Shown here: positions 34,851 through 43,813 of the stretch, one piece after another
Layout: every line of letters begins with the position of its first letter
Numbering within the stretch: the first letter of the stretch is position 1
From: Hyphomonas sp.
GTDB lineage: Bacteria; Pseudomonadota; Alphaproteobacteria; Caulobacterales; Hyphomonadaceae
Direction: 5' to 3'
Assembly: GCF_013823385.1 (NCBI RefSeq)
Contig: NZ_PNMA01000022.1
Coordinates: 1 to 64,000, forward strand
DNA: 64,000 nucleotides
Position numbers and translations under genes: made by a program
Notes under the pieces: generated by a model
Seen by the model: only the letters and a program-made list of their open reading frames with translations
Told to the model about the DNA's origin: nothing
The model's database searches: none

Positions 34851-35605
34851 TCCGAACACCGGCCATTTTCCGCATCCTGCTTCTCGCCGCGTTCGCGGCG
34901 TGCCTTGCCTTTTCCGGGCATGCGCAGGAAGCGCCTGCAGCGCTGGAAGGGTTGCTGAACCCGTCCGGTGACGGACAGCTTTCCAGTTCCGTTGTCCAGC
35001 TGGTCCTGCTGGTTACAGTGTTGAGCCTTGTGCCCGGCATTGCGATGATGGTGACCTGCCTGCCTTTCATGGTCATCGTTTTCTCCTTCATGCGCCAGGC
35101 GATTGGCGTTCAGCAGGCGCCGCCGAACATGATGATCATGGCGCTTGCCATGTTTCTCACATTTTTCATCATGGAACCGGTTTTCATGTCGGCCTGGGCG
35201 AACGGTATCTCGCCCTATATGGACGGCACTTTGAACGAGCAGCAGGCTTGGGCGCAGTCGACCGAACCCTTCCGGGCCTTCATGACCCAGCGGACCGATC
35301 CGGAAGCGCTGCTGACCCTTGCCGATGCGGTCAACCGCCCGGTTGTGGAGGGCCAGCCGCCGCCTTTCTCATTGCTGGCCACGGCCTTCATGCTCAGCGA
35401 GATAAAGCACGCATTCCAGATCGGATTTGTGATCTTCCTGCCGTTCATGGTGATCGATCTTGTCGTTGCCTCCGTTCTCATGGCGGTGGGCATGATGATG
35501 GTGCCGCCTACGGTTGTGTCCTTGCCGTTCAAGCTCGGATTCTTCGTGCTTGCAGACGGATGGCTTAAGATAACGGAAGCAATTCTTAGGGGTTATGCGG
35601 CATGA
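34847..35605 (+). CDS. fliP: Flagellar export gate protein FliP
   Basis: The protein has 252 residues. A cleavable signal peptide (about 1-25, ending SGHA) is followed by TM helices with VLSLVPGIAMMVTCLPFMVI, NMMIMALAMFLTFFIMEPVF, the conserved FMLSEIKHAFQIGFVIFLPF and MAVGMMMVPPTVVSLPFKLG. These are the FliP/SctR signatures. FliP, FliQ and FliR make the core of the export gate. It overlaps fliN by four bases. No fliO is present between fliN and fliP, where many bacteria have it. Confidence 0.95.
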   Translation: MIRTPAIFRILLLAAFAACLAFSGHAQEAPAALEGLLNPSGDGQLSSSVVQLVLLVTVLSLVPGIAMMVTCLPFMVIVFSFMRQAIGVQQAPPNMMIMALAMFLTFFIMEPVFMSAWANGISPYMDGTLNEQQAWAQSTEPFRAFMTQRTDPEALLTLADAVNRPVVEGQPPPFSLLATAFMLSEIKHAFQIGFVIFLPFMVIDLVVASVLMAVGMMMVPPTVVSLPFKLGFFVLADGWLKITEAILRGYAA

Positions 35606-35636
35606 GTCGTCGCAGAAATTGCGCGCGGGTACCCTT

Positions 35637-36743
35637 ATGAGCAGACGGCCAGAACTAGTATCCGCCAATGAGCGCAGGACAAAAAACATTACCTCGGCCC
35701 AGCGGGCGGCGGTCATCGTTGCGTTGCTTGGAGAGGGCGCTGCCCGTCCGATTGCCAGCAAGATGGATGACGCTGCGCTTTCAAAGGTCGCGGCGGCACT
35801 GGAAAGCATCAGCTATCTTTCCCGCGATGATGTGATCGAGATTGTGATCGATTTCCTGCAGCAGCTGCGCGGGGCGAAGGGGTCTCTGATGGGCGGTCCG
35901 GCCCGCGCAAGAGAGGTTCTCTCGAGCATCGTTGATTCGGGCCGGTTAGGCGCCTTGTTTGGCGACGACGCAGGCGGCTTTGGCGACGCTGGCGGTTTCA
36001 TGGAAATGGACTGGCAATCCATCGCCCAAGGAGACGACAATGCGGGCGACGGCGATACTTGGCTGCGCCTGAGCCAGCGCGAACCGCAAAAGATTGCAGA
36101 ATATCTCAATCGCCTGTCGCCCAATCTCATTGCCATGATCCTGAGCAAGCTCGATGCGGCCGTGGCCTCCAGCGTGCTTTGCTTCATCAATGAAGAAAAG
36201 CTCAGCCCGATTCTCAGCAAGATGATTGAGCCGCCGAAGGCCGACCCTGAAATCGACGCAGTGATCAGCCGGATGGTCGACATGGAGTTCCTGAACCTGC
36301 CGCAGGCTGTCGCCGGTGGCGATGACGGGCATCTGGAAACCATCGGAGAGATGCTGAGCCTTATCCCGAACGAAAAACGGGAAAACCTCCTGAGTGTGCT
36401 GCAGACGAAGTATGAGAGCAAAATGCCGATCATACAGAGGGGGCTGTTCACCATTGTCAGCCTGCCAGACATTCTGCCGCGCGTGGCTGTGCCGGTCGTG
36501 ATGAAGGAAGTCGACCCCGATCTCATGATGAAGGTGCTGACTACCTTCAAGAACGATTATCCAGCCGTGCTGGAATATATCCTCGGCAACATATCCTCCC
36601 GTATGGCAGATCAGATCCGGGAAGATCTGAAAGGGGCGCCCTCGATCCCGGACACTGAGGCAGAGGTTCTGCACCGCGATTTCCTGACGCAACTCATGGA
36701 CATGCGCCGCAAGGGCCTGATCACCATCACAAAGCCCAGCTGA
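35637..36743 (+). CDS. fliG: Flagellar motor switch protein FliG (divergent)
   Basis: From the ATG at 35637 the protein has 368 residues; an in-frame ATG at 35595, overlapping fliP, would add 14. The N-domain begins NITSAQRAAVIVALLGEG. The middle part has EPQKIAEYLNRLSPNLIAMI, in which the usual EHPQ is changed to EPQ. The C-terminal torque domain has LHRDFLTQLMDMRRKGLITI. The order matches FliG, but the armadillo and torque helices are divergent from enteric FliG. It sits at the end of the fliF operon, after fliP, rather than directly after fliF. Confidence 0.85.
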   Translation: MSRRPELVSANERRTKNITSAQRAAVIVALLGEGAARPIASKMDDAALSKVAAALESISYLSRDDVIEIVIDFLQQLRGAKGSLMGGPARAREVLSSIVDSGRLGALFGDDAGGFGDAGGFMEMDWQSIAQGDDNAGDGDTWLRLSQREPQKIAEYLNRLSPNLIAMILSKLDAAVASSVLCFINEEKLSPILSKMIEPPKADPEIDAVISRMVDMEFLNLPQAVAGGDDGHLETIGEMLSLIPNEKRENLLSVLQTKYESKMPIIQRGLFTIVSLPDILPRVAVPVVMKEVDPDLMMKVLTTFKNDYPAVLEYILGNISSRMADQIREDLKGAPSIPDTEAEVLHRDFLTQLMDMRRKGLITITKPS

Positions 36744-36861
36744 AAACAGAGCGCATCGGTTCTGTCAGGCAAATGAGGGCTGCGCGGCTAAGGGTTCCTG
36801 AGCCCATGCCTGCCTGGGCGCAATTCCCAAAGACTGTGTATGGACTGGTATCAGACCAGTG

Positions 36862-37971
36862 TCAGCGGATCACAAGATCTGCATGGATCGCGCCGGCAGC
36901 CTTCATGGCACGGATGATATCTGCCATTTCCTGAGGCGACACGCCCAGCGTATTGAGACCGGCGATCAACTGCGACAGTGTCACATTGGGATCGAGCATG
37001 GCGATATTGTTGCTGCCGGTCTGGCCGATGATGATTTCCGAACGGGGCAGGACCATCGTTTCGCCGCGCGCAAACGGGTTTGGCTGGGAGGCCACCGGCG
37101 TTTCGCGCACTTTGATGGAGATATTGCCCTGGGCAATGGCCACGCGGGAGATGGTGACGTCCTCTCCCAGAACAATTGTTCCGGATTTCTCGTCGATGAC
37201 GATACGGGCAGGGGAGGCGACCTTGATGGGCAGGTTCTCGATGCTGGCCAGAAGGCGCGACGGCGAGTCGGAAATGCCGCGCAGGTCCAGTTCAATTGTG
37301 CCAGGGTCACGCATGGTGGCGAGCGGGAAACCAAAGGAGGCATTGATGGTGTCTTCGATCCGCGCCGCGGTCGTAAAATCAGGTGAGCGCAGGGCGAGCG
37401 ATATTTGCTGATTGCGATTGAAATCGTAATTCACTTCGCGCTCGATCTTGGCGCCATTCGGGATGGCACCGGTCGTGGGGGAGCCACGGGTCTCGCGGGC
37501 GCCCTGGGCTTGCACATCGATGCCGCTGACAATGATAGACCCTTGCGCGACGGCGTAGATTTCGTTGTCGCCGGCCTTCAGAGGCGTGAGGATCAGCGTA
37601 CCGCCTTTGAGGTTAGTTGCATCTCCGATCGAGGCGACGTTAACGTCAATGCTCGACCCGTTGCGGGCAAAGGGGGGAAGGGTGGCAGTAACCAGAACGG
37701 CCGCGACGTTCTTCGGTTTGATCTGCTCGCCCTGTACGTTGACGCCGAGGCGTTCCAACATGTGCGTGAGGGAATCTTCCGTGAACGGCGAGTTACGGAC
37801 TGTGTCTCCTGTCCCGTTGAGGCCGACCACGATGCCATACCCGACAAGATCGTTTTCGCGCACGCCCTGAACGTCCACCACATCCCGGATGCGTGCCTGC
37901 GCATCGGCAGGGAAGGGGAGGAGCAGGGGCGCGAGTGCGAAGACGGCGATCAGCCAGGAAGACAGTTTCAT
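36862..37971 (-). CDS. flgI: Flagellar P-ring protein FlgI
   Basis: The protein has 369 residues. A signal peptide (about 1-24, ending ADA) is followed by RIRDVVDVQGVRENDLVGYG at about 27-46, LVGYGIVVGLNGTGD, and the well-conserved VAAVLVTATLPPFARNGSSI. The C-terminus MADIIRAMKAAGAIHADLVI is the standard FlgI ending. It builds the periplasmic P-ring around the rod. It is the last gene of the leftward flgE-flgK-flgL-flgI operon, four bases after flgL, and converges with fliG across a 118-base gap. Confidence 0.95.
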   Translation of the reverse strand: MKLSSWLIAVFALAPLLLPFPADAQARIRDVVDVQGVRENDLVGYGIVVGLNGTGDTVRNSPFTEDSLTHMLERLGVNVQGEQIKPKNVAAVLVTATLPPFARNGSSIDVNVASIGDATNLKGGTLILTPLKAGDNEIYAVAQGSIIVSGIDVQAQGARETRGSPTTGAIPNGAKIEREVNYDFNRNQQISLALRSPDFTTAARIEDTINASFGFPLATMRDPGTIELDLRGISDSPSRLLASIENLPIKVASPARIVIDEKSGTIVLGEDVTISRVAIAQGNISIKVRETPVASQPNPFARGETMVLPRSEIIIGQTGSNNIAMLDPNVTLSQLIAGLNTLGVSPQEMADIIRAMKAAGAIHADLVIR

Positions 37972-37975
37972 CAGG

Positions 37976-38953
37976 CTACCTCAGAAAATTCAGGAGGGTA
38001 AGGTTCGAGAGGCGGGAGGTCAGCAGATAGGCCGCCTCCAGACCTGCCTCAAGCTGTTTGAGTTCAGAAGCGGCGTCATACTGATCGCGCCCGACCATGC
38101 TGTTGAAAACGGTGTTGAGGATGGCCTCCTCGGTGTCGAGGGACTCCCTGGATTTGGCGATGCGCTCCTGAGAGATGCCGATATCTGCCCGCAGGTTCAC
38201 GAGCGCGGTGGAGCCTGTTCCGATGCGCTCTGCGCTGGCCGCTACGATGTCCGGGTTCTGATCGAACAGGGCTATGTTGTTGGACGTGGTGCTGATGGCC
38301 ATTACGGCAAGCGCGGAAATCACTTCGACGATGGCGGGGTCTGTCGCGGTGACGGCGTCCGGATCGCTGGAGGTTGCGCTGCCGGCATAGATCGAGGTGA
38401 GCCATCCGCCCGTTGGCGATTGAAAGTATTCGTCGAGCTGGAGCTCGAAATCTGCTGCGCTGGTGGCCGTATTGGCGATCTGGCGAATATCGGCGAGCAG
38501 CTGGTCAGGGCTGGTGAGGGGCTGGGTCGCTGTCTGGTCGCCAGCGAACAGAAACCGGTCGCCATGCCGGCTGTTGAGCGCATTGAATGTGTCTCTGAGG
38601 GCCGCCTCAGCGTCGCGGGCGACAAGATCCTGGCCGGGCCGGTCGCCCATGCTCAGCGCGCTGAGCATCCGGACTTCCAGGCCGGCGATGCGTTCCTGAA
38701 CGCCGCCAAGGCTCTGTTGGGCAAGGTCGAGACGGCCGGCGCGGATGCTGAGCAGGCCGCGCTGATTTGCGATATCAGCAAGTGCCTTGTGGCTGGTCAT
38801 CGCGGAGCCGATGCGGCCGCCAAGATGTTTTGTCAGGTCGGTATGCTGGCCGGTGACCGACTCCTGGGCGGCGCTCGTGGCACGGGCTTTCATGTCCGCG
38901 ATGCTCTGGGAGAAGGAGGCTGAAATGATGCTGTTGGGAGGGATGACGCGCAT
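37976..38953 (-). CDS. flgL: Flagellar hook-filament junction protein FlgL
   Basis: The protein has 325 residues with flagellin-like ends. The N-terminal helix is SQSIADMKARATSAAQESVT and the C-terminal helix ELKQLEAGLEAAYLLTSRLS is followed by LTLLNFLR, close to flagellin but with a middle domain holding NALNSRHGDRFLFAGDQTAT, the phrase typical of FlgL. It connects FlgK to the filament. It lies five bases after flgK and four before flgI. Confidence 0.9.
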   Translation of the reverse strand: MRVIPPNSIISASFSQSIADMKARATSAAQESVTGQHTDLTKHLGGRIGSAMTSHKALADIANQRGLLSIRAGRLDLAQQSLGGVQERIAGLEVRMLSALSMGDRPGQDLVARDAEAALRDTFNALNSRHGDRFLFAGDQTATQPLTSPDQLLADIRQIANTATSAADFELQLDEYFQSPTGGWLTSIYAGSATSSDPDAVTATDPAIVEVISALAVMAISTTSNNIALFDQNPDIVAASAERIGTGSTALVNLRADIGISQERIAKSRESLDTEEAILNTVFNSMVGRDQYDAASELKQLEAGLEAAYLLTSRLSNLTLLNFLR

Positions 38954-38958
38954 GGGGA

Positions 38959-40410
38959 TCAGAGCTCCATCAGAATGTCGAGCATGTCGCGGGCAACCTG
39001 GATCACGCGTGCATTGGCAGCATACGCCTGTTCGATCAGCATGAGTGTTTCCATTTCCAGATCGACATCAACGCCGGTCAGGGCCTGCTCCGCCTCAACA
39101 AGTGACAGATGCTGAGCCTGTGTGGAGGCGAGCACGGAGTCCTGAAAGACCCGCTTCTGTCCGACGACTGAAGATAGTTGTGCAGCCAGATCGCTGGCAG
39201 AGAATGCCCCCTGGAAGCCGTTCGAGTTGAGTGACTTTATTTGCGTAAAGGCATTGAACATGGCGGACAGGGTGGCCGAGTTGCCGGGCGGTCCGGAGAT
39301 GGTTGCGCCCAAGCCGTCGCGCAGGCGCCAGATTTCACCGCCCTGGGCCGGGTCAACCGCAGCATTGACGGAAATGCGTGATGCGAGGCCAAGCGTGCCC
39401 GCGCCGGCGGGATCAACGAACAGGCCTTGCTCGCCCGGTGTCTTGGTTGGATCGATCGCATCGTCTGACAGGCGGGTAATGATGTCATTGGCCACCATGT
39501 CCAGCTGGGCCATGAAGGCGGGCATGTCCTGATCGCGGAGCGTGAACAACGCCCCGAACAGACCCCCTGAAACGGCACCGAAGGAGGAGGAGCCCGGGGT
39601 CAGATTGATGCCATCGATGGAAATTCCCGAGAGCTGCCCACCCGCCAGAGTTTGGGTAGATGCGAAGCTGGCAGCAGGGGTAAACTCGATCTGGCGCAGG
39701 GTGCTGCCATTGATCAGATAGACCCCTTGCGTGGTGAGGACGTCAATTGTGCCCCCCTCGCGCTGCACGGTCTGGATAGGGAGGTGTTCGGCGATCGTAT
39801 CGAGAACGCGCTGGCGTTCGTCCATCAGCGACGCGGCCTGAGCGGAATAGGTGTCGATAGCGGAGATCCGCTTGTTCAGGTCTCTAATCTGTTCCAGGGC
39901 CTGGTTGACCGTCTTTACGCCTTGCAGGATTTCACTGTCGGCCTCTCCGCGCGCCTGCGCGGCGTATGCGGACAGACTGTTAAGTTCCTGGGCAACGGAT
40001 TTGGCCGCATTGAGCAGGGAAGAGGCGGTAGCGGAAGACTCCGGGGAGGTGATCGCAGCGGAAAGGGCTGCTTCAAACTTCGCGAAAGTGCTGAACAATC
40101 CGCTTCCTGAAGCCGTGTCACCCACGCGCTTTGAAATCGACTGCCAGGTCGATGCGAGCACAGTTGCCTGCGCGACATCGCTCGTCAGTTCCCGTCTCTG
40201 CGCTTTTATCGCTTCGTCGGGAGCCCGCGCGACGCCGTAAGACGTGACGCCAGTAGTCTGCTCGCCCTTGACCAGCTCGCCAATTACCAGCGACCGCCGG
40301 ACATAGCCCGGCGTGCTGGCATTGGCTACGTTGTTGGCAACGACTTCGGCCTTCTGGCTAACTACCTGAAGGCCGGATCGTGCGGCAATGATGGCGGCTG
40401 AGATGCTCAC
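38959..40410 (-). CDS. flgK: Flagellar hook-associated protein FlgK
   Basis: The protein has 483 residues starting at a GTG with AGGAGG about ten bases ahead. The N-terminal rod signature NNVANASTPGYVRR (about 27-40), the coiled segments with LNSLSAYAAQARGEADSEI and VNQALEQIRDLNKRISAIDT, and the C-terminal EQALTGVDVDLEMETLMLIE followed by YAANARVIQVARDMLDILME are all FlgK marks. It is the first hook-filament junction protein, exported through the flagellar channel. It follows flgE by 25 bases and precedes flgL by five. Confidence 0.93.
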   Translation of the reverse strand: MSISAAIIAARSGLQVVSQKAEVVANNVANASTPGYVRRSLVIGELVKGEQTTGVTSYGVARAPDEAIKAQRRELTSDVAQATVLASTWQSISKRVGDTASGSGLFSTFAKFEAALSAAITSPESSATASSLLNAAKSVAQELNSLSAYAAQARGEADSEILQGVKTVNQALEQIRDLNKRISAIDTYSAQAASLMDERQRVLDTIAEHLPIQTVQREGGTIDVLTTQGVYLINGSTLRQIEFTPAASFASTQTLAGGQLSGISIDGINLTPGSSSFGAVSGGLFGALFTLRDQDMPAFMAQLDMVANDIITRLSDDAIDPTKTPGEQGLFVDPAGAGTLGLASRISVNAAVDPAQGGEIWRLRDGLGATISGPPGNSATLSAMFNAFTQIKSLNSNGFQGAFSASDLAAQLSSVVGQKRVFQDSVLASTQAQHLSLVEAEQALTGVDVDLEMETLMLIEQAYAANARVIQVARDMLDILMEL

Positions 40411-40435
40411 TTAAGCAGGCCTCCTAACGGCGCCG

Positions 40436-41740
40436 TCAGCGTTTCAGGTTCGTCGTTTCCTGGAGCATCTCGTCCACCGTCTGCACGATCTTCGCATTGG
40501 ATGTGTAAGCTCTCTGGGTCTCGATCAGATCAGTAAGTTCGGCCGCGACATCCGTAGTGGACTCCATCAGCGAATAGCCTGAAACGCTGCCGACTGGACC
40601 ACTGCCAGCATCCCAGAGGTACAAGTTTCCGCTTGAGTTGGAAGACGTGTAAGCTTGGGAGTCGAGTGCCCGGAGACCGTTCATGTTGGGAACGTCAGCA
40701 ATCGGGATCTGGAACAGGGTCCTGCGGAAGCCCTTGTCATAGATCGCCTGGAGGTATCCTTTGGCGTCAATCTCCACAGACTGAAGATCGCCGATGGGTG
40801 AACCGTTCTTGGTCACTGCCGTTGGTGCAAAGGAGCCAGCGAGCTGGGTGATCCCGGTGCTGTCATTCAGCCGGCCGATGAAGGTTTCTACGGGTCCATG
40901 GGCGAGATTGAGAGAGACGCGGCCTGTTGCCGGGTCATAGACGGCACCATTGCTCGCTGTTGCGCTTGCAATCCGGCCACCCGAAGCGGGCGTATCGCTG
41001 AATGTGATTGCGAGATCACCAATCGATACGGCAGGATCACCGGCACTGTCGAATATCTGGACGGTCCAGGAGTTACTTGAGCCGGTCGCGGGAACGACGG
41101 GGGTGAATACGTAGGTCACGTTCTGAGCGCGCCCGAGATTGTCGAAGTATTCAACGGGCAGGCTGTAAGGCTCACCTGTTCCACCAGCGCGGGTCGCGTC
41201 TGCTGGCACGTTGATGCCCAGATCGATGCTGGATGTCGGGGTTGCGTTGAAGACCGAGGTCGAAATGTTCACCGGCACGAGGTTGGCGCCGCTGTTGCGG
41301 CTGACATTGCCCACTTCACCCTGAGCATTGGCAGCCCAGCCGAGCAGGAACAATCCGCTCTGCGTGCGCAGGAAGCCATTCTCGTCCGCGAAGAATGAGC
41401 CTGTCGGAGTCAGCATCAGATCGCGGTTTGCTGCGAGATCTGTGATGCCATCCAGGTTGGTTACGGGGAGAAGGCCGCGCCCGGCAACAGCCACGTCCGT
41501 CGCTCGCCCGGTGCTGATCAATGAGCCCGTCTCGGCAATGTTCTTGTAGGTATCAACGCGCACGCCGCCTGCGGCATAGGCCGCAGAGGACTGCTGCAAG
41601 ACCATGCTGGAAAAATCGACGGCGCTACGTTTGTAGCCGTACGTTCCGGAGTTTGCGATGTTGTCGGAAATGGTGGCGAGACGAGTGGCGTTTACACTCA
41701 GCCCCATAACCCCCGCGTTCAGGGAGGATGAGATGCTCAT
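40436..41740 (-). CDS. flgE: Flagellar hook protein FlgE
   Basis: The protein has 434 residues. The N-terminal signature DNIANSGTYGYKRSAVDF is at about 25-42, the hook core has NLGRAQNVTYVFTPV, and the C-terminal motif includes ELTDLIETQRAYTSNAKIVQ, followed by VDEMLQETTNLKR. The size is normal for an alphaproteobacterial hook. The ATG at 41740 has AGGAGC ahead; the frame is open a further 33 bases. It is the first gene of the leftward flgE-flgK-flgL-flgI operon; motB, also leftward, ends 116 bases upstream. Confidence 0.93.
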   Translation of the reverse strand: MSISSSLNAGVMGLSVNATRLATISDNIANSGTYGYKRSAVDFSSMVLQQSSAAYAAGGVRVDTYKNIAETGSLISTGRATDVAVAGRGLLPVTNLDGITDLAANRDLMLTPTGSFFADENGFLRTQSGLFLLGWAANAQGEVGNVSRNSGANLVPVNISTSVFNATPTSSIDLGINVPADATRAGGTGEPYSLPVEYFDNLGRAQNVTYVFTPVVPATGSSNSWTVQIFDSAGDPAVSIGDLAITFSDTPASGGRIASATASNGAVYDPATGRVSLNLAHGPVETFIGRLNDSTGITQLAGSFAPTAVTKNGSPIGDLQSVEIDAKGYLQAIYDKGFRRTLFQIPIADVPNMNGLRALDSQAYTSSNSSGNLYLWDAGSGPVGSVSGYSLMESTTDVAAELTDLIETQRAYTSNAKIVQTVDEMLQETTNLKR

Positions 41741-41856
41741 ATCTGGTTGCTCCTGCGTCAGATAATCACGCAAATTGGAGGCAACTGGTAAATAACCTGA
41801 TAACTCTACAATCGAACTGATTTACCTGCTGGAGGCCGGTTTTGCCAATACACGGA

Positions 41857-42702
41857 TCAGTTCGTCAGTATCGTGATCGATATGCGGCGGTTCTGAGCGG
41901 CTTCAGGGTCGTTGGGGATGAGGGGATCAGCATCCGCCTTGCCTGAAACTTCGCGAATACGGTGAGCTGGAACACCCGCCGCGGCCAGGAGGCGGCGCGC
42001 GGTATTGGCGCGGTCGGCCGACAGGTTCCAGTTGTCGTAGACAGCGTCATTCCGGTACCGGCGGCTGTCGGTATGGCCTACGATCTTGATTTCATTGTCA
42101 AACTCACCAAACACCTCGGCCACAATACCCATGATCTGGGTCATTGTTTCAGACGGCGCGCTCTGGCCGATAGGGAAGAGGGGGGTGCTTTCGGAGTCGG
42201 TGATCTCCAGAACGATGCCTTCGGGGGACATCTTGATCATAAGATGCTCCGAGAGCTTGCGGCTCTCGCCACTGAGGGATTGCTTGAGGCTCTGCAGGTC
42301 GTCCGCGATCTTCTGTTCTTCTGCCTTCGTGGTTTGATCATCCTTCGCCTTGTGCCCGTGGGCCTGCATCTCCTGCTGGGCTCGGCGGTTCGCGCCCGTT
42401 CCCGTATTGGCGTAGGTTTCCTCGGCAAATACTGAGGAGCCTTGCAGGGCATCGGCGCCACCTCCGGAAATCCGGCTGATGGGGATCGAGGGATTGAAAT
42501 AGTCGGCGAGGCCCTTGCGCTGCTCTTCGGTGGTGGCGTTGAGCAGCCACATGAGAAGGAAGAAAGCCATCATGGCGGTCACGAAATCCGCGTAAGCGAC
42601 CTTCCAGGCGCCGCCGTGATGGCCGCCACCCTTGTAGACCTTCTTACGCTTTATAATGGTCGGTCCTTGTGCTGAGGAGTCCGTAGCCATTTTTGCCACC
42701 AT
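41857..42702 (-). CDS. motB: Flagellar stator protein MotB
   Basis: The protein has 281 residues. A Lys/His/Gly-rich cytoplasmic tail (KKVYKGGGHHGGAWK) is followed by one TM helix with the proton-carrying Asp in AYADFVTAMMAFFLL (about 36-50). A plug/linker region comes next, then the OmpA-like peptidoglycan domain (about 165-275) with KIVGHTDSRRYRND, LSADRANTARRLLAAAG and AAQNRRISITI. It anchors the stator to the cell wall. It is separated from motA by the rightward fliM-like gene. An ATG at 42690 is an alternative start. Confidence 0.93.
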   Translation of the reverse strand: MVAKMATDSSAQGPTIIKRKKVYKGGGHHGGAWKVAYADFVTAMMAFFLLMWLLNATTEEQRKGLADYFNPSIPISRISGGGADALQGSSVFAEETYANTGTGANRRAQQEMQAHGHKAKDDQTTKAEEQKIADDLQSLKQSLSGESRKLSEHLMIKMSPEGIVLEITDSESTPLFPIGQSAPSETMTQIMGIVAEVFGEFDNEIKIVGHTDSRRYRNDAVYDNWNLSADRANTARRLLAAAGVPAHRIREVSGKADADPLIPNDPEAAQNRRISITILTN

Positions 42703-42781
42703 TTTTGCTTCTGCTTGGGTGGTAGTATCATTGTACAGTCAATTAAGAGCGTAAGGCGGGGCCGAGGATCTGCCCATCTTG

Positions 42782-42797
42782 ATAACCTTTCCTCAAC
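42782..42797 (+). promoter_or_regulatory. Weak CtrA-like site upstream of fliM-like gene
   Basis: ATAA-CCTTTCC-TCAAC fits the TTAA-N7-TTAAC pattern with two mismatches and lies about 56 bases before the fliM start. The block GATAACCTT (42781-42789) followed by TTGGGCGCCA (42801-42810) also echoes the fliF promoter region, where GATAACCTT precedes TTGGCGCCA. Confidence 0.3.
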
Positions 42798-42852
42798 CAA
42801 TTGGGCGCCACAAAGAATCGCTGGATTCGCTTGCATCCAGAAGGGGTGGGGT

Positions 42853-43743
42853 ATGTCATCGGTTCTCAGGAAGAAGTTGGAGTCCAGGTCGGGATTGCCC
42901 CCGACGATCCTTGGCTATCATGAGTTCTGGGAAACTCTCCATCAAGCAGTCTGTGCTTGGGCGGATGAGGCGATGGATGGCACCGTCCCGGAAGAACCCG
43001 ACGTCCGCCGGATGTACAATGGCGGTGGGCTTCTCGAAATCCTGGAGCATCAGACAGCCTTCTTCTTCCATTCCATGCATTCGCCGGGAATCTGCGCCAT
43101 TGCGACCAACGAAGCCGGGGCTGCGCGGGTCGTAGCCAAGCGGCTCGGTCAGGATTTCGAAAGCGCGCAGGAAACGTCCGCTCTTTTCATGAAGTTGATG
43201 TTCGAGGCGCCCGCCGTGTCATTATGGCGCGGGGCTGCGCGTTTGCTTGAAGGGCATGATGCCGACACAGCAGCATCACCGATCTCCGATCCGGCTCAGG
43301 CCGCCGGGCATGTCAACGCTGACAGCCGCTATCTTGCCGTTGCCTACCGGGTTATGCCGGCAGCCCTGCAATCCCAGATATGGATTATTTTCGACCTTGA
43401 ATTTATAATGAGCTGTGCGCACGGCGCTCAGAGGCGCGCCGCCGAGCATCGCAGCCTGTCGCCGTCCAAGGTGCTGCGCGAGAGTGCACTGCGATCTTCT
43501 ATAAATGTTGAAGCGGTTCTTGACAAAATATCAATGACAATCGGCGAATGTTCGCGGTTGGAGGTGGGCGATCTCATTCCGCTGCCAGACACCGATCCGG
43601 GATCGGTCCGTCTGAATGCTGAGACCGTCAACGGACAAATTGAGATCGGGCAATGTGAAATGGGAGTGTGGAAGCGCCAGCGAGCGCTGAAGCTGAAACA
43701 GCCCGTGCTCGAACCCTTCACGCAGGAAGTCGCGAAGATGTAG
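42853..43743 (+). CDS. fliM: Divergent flagellar motor switch protein, FliM-like
   Basis: The protein has 296 residues. Residues about 215-285 form a SpoA-type domain (SINVEAVLDKISMTIGECSR, VGDLIPLP and NAETVNGQIEIGQCEMGVWK) as in FliM C-termini. The middle region (about 50-205) is compatible with the FliM CheC-like domain by length, with LAVAYRVMPAALQSQIWIIF near its end. The usual N-terminal CheY-binding EIDALL-type helix is not seen. Flagellar context and absence of another FliM in the window support the call. The frame is open 138 bases further upstream, but GGGGTGGGG precedes the ATG at 42853. Confidence 0.7.
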   Translation: MSSVLRKKLESRSGLPPTILGYHEFWETLHQAVCAWADEAMDGTVPEEPDVRRMYNGGGLLEILEHQTAFFFHSMHSPGICAIATNEAGAARVVAKRLGQDFESAQETSALFMKLMFEAPAVSLWRGAARLLEGHDADTAASPISDPAQAAGHVNADSRYLAVAYRVMPAALQSQIWIIFDLEFIMSCAHGAQRRAAEHRSLSPSKVLRESALRSSINVEAVLDKISMTIGECSRLEVGDLIPLPDTDPGSVRLNAETVNGQIEIGQCEMGVWKRQRALKLKQPVLEPFTQEVAKM

Positions 43744-43813
43744 CAAGGAAAGGTCACCCGCAGCCGCCGGTATAAAAGAGTGGCGCGGTTTATAGGTACA
43801 CGGAGATAGGCAG

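Noticed and set aside
36844-36862. ACTGGT/ACCAGT hairpin between fliG and flgI as a terminator
   Set aside because: The stem is only six base pairs and no T-run follows on either strand.
41741-41856. Sigma-54 promoter upstream of flgE
   Set aside because: On the minus strand TTGCCTCCAATTTGC has a good -12 half but lacks the GG of the -24 element; too weak to list.
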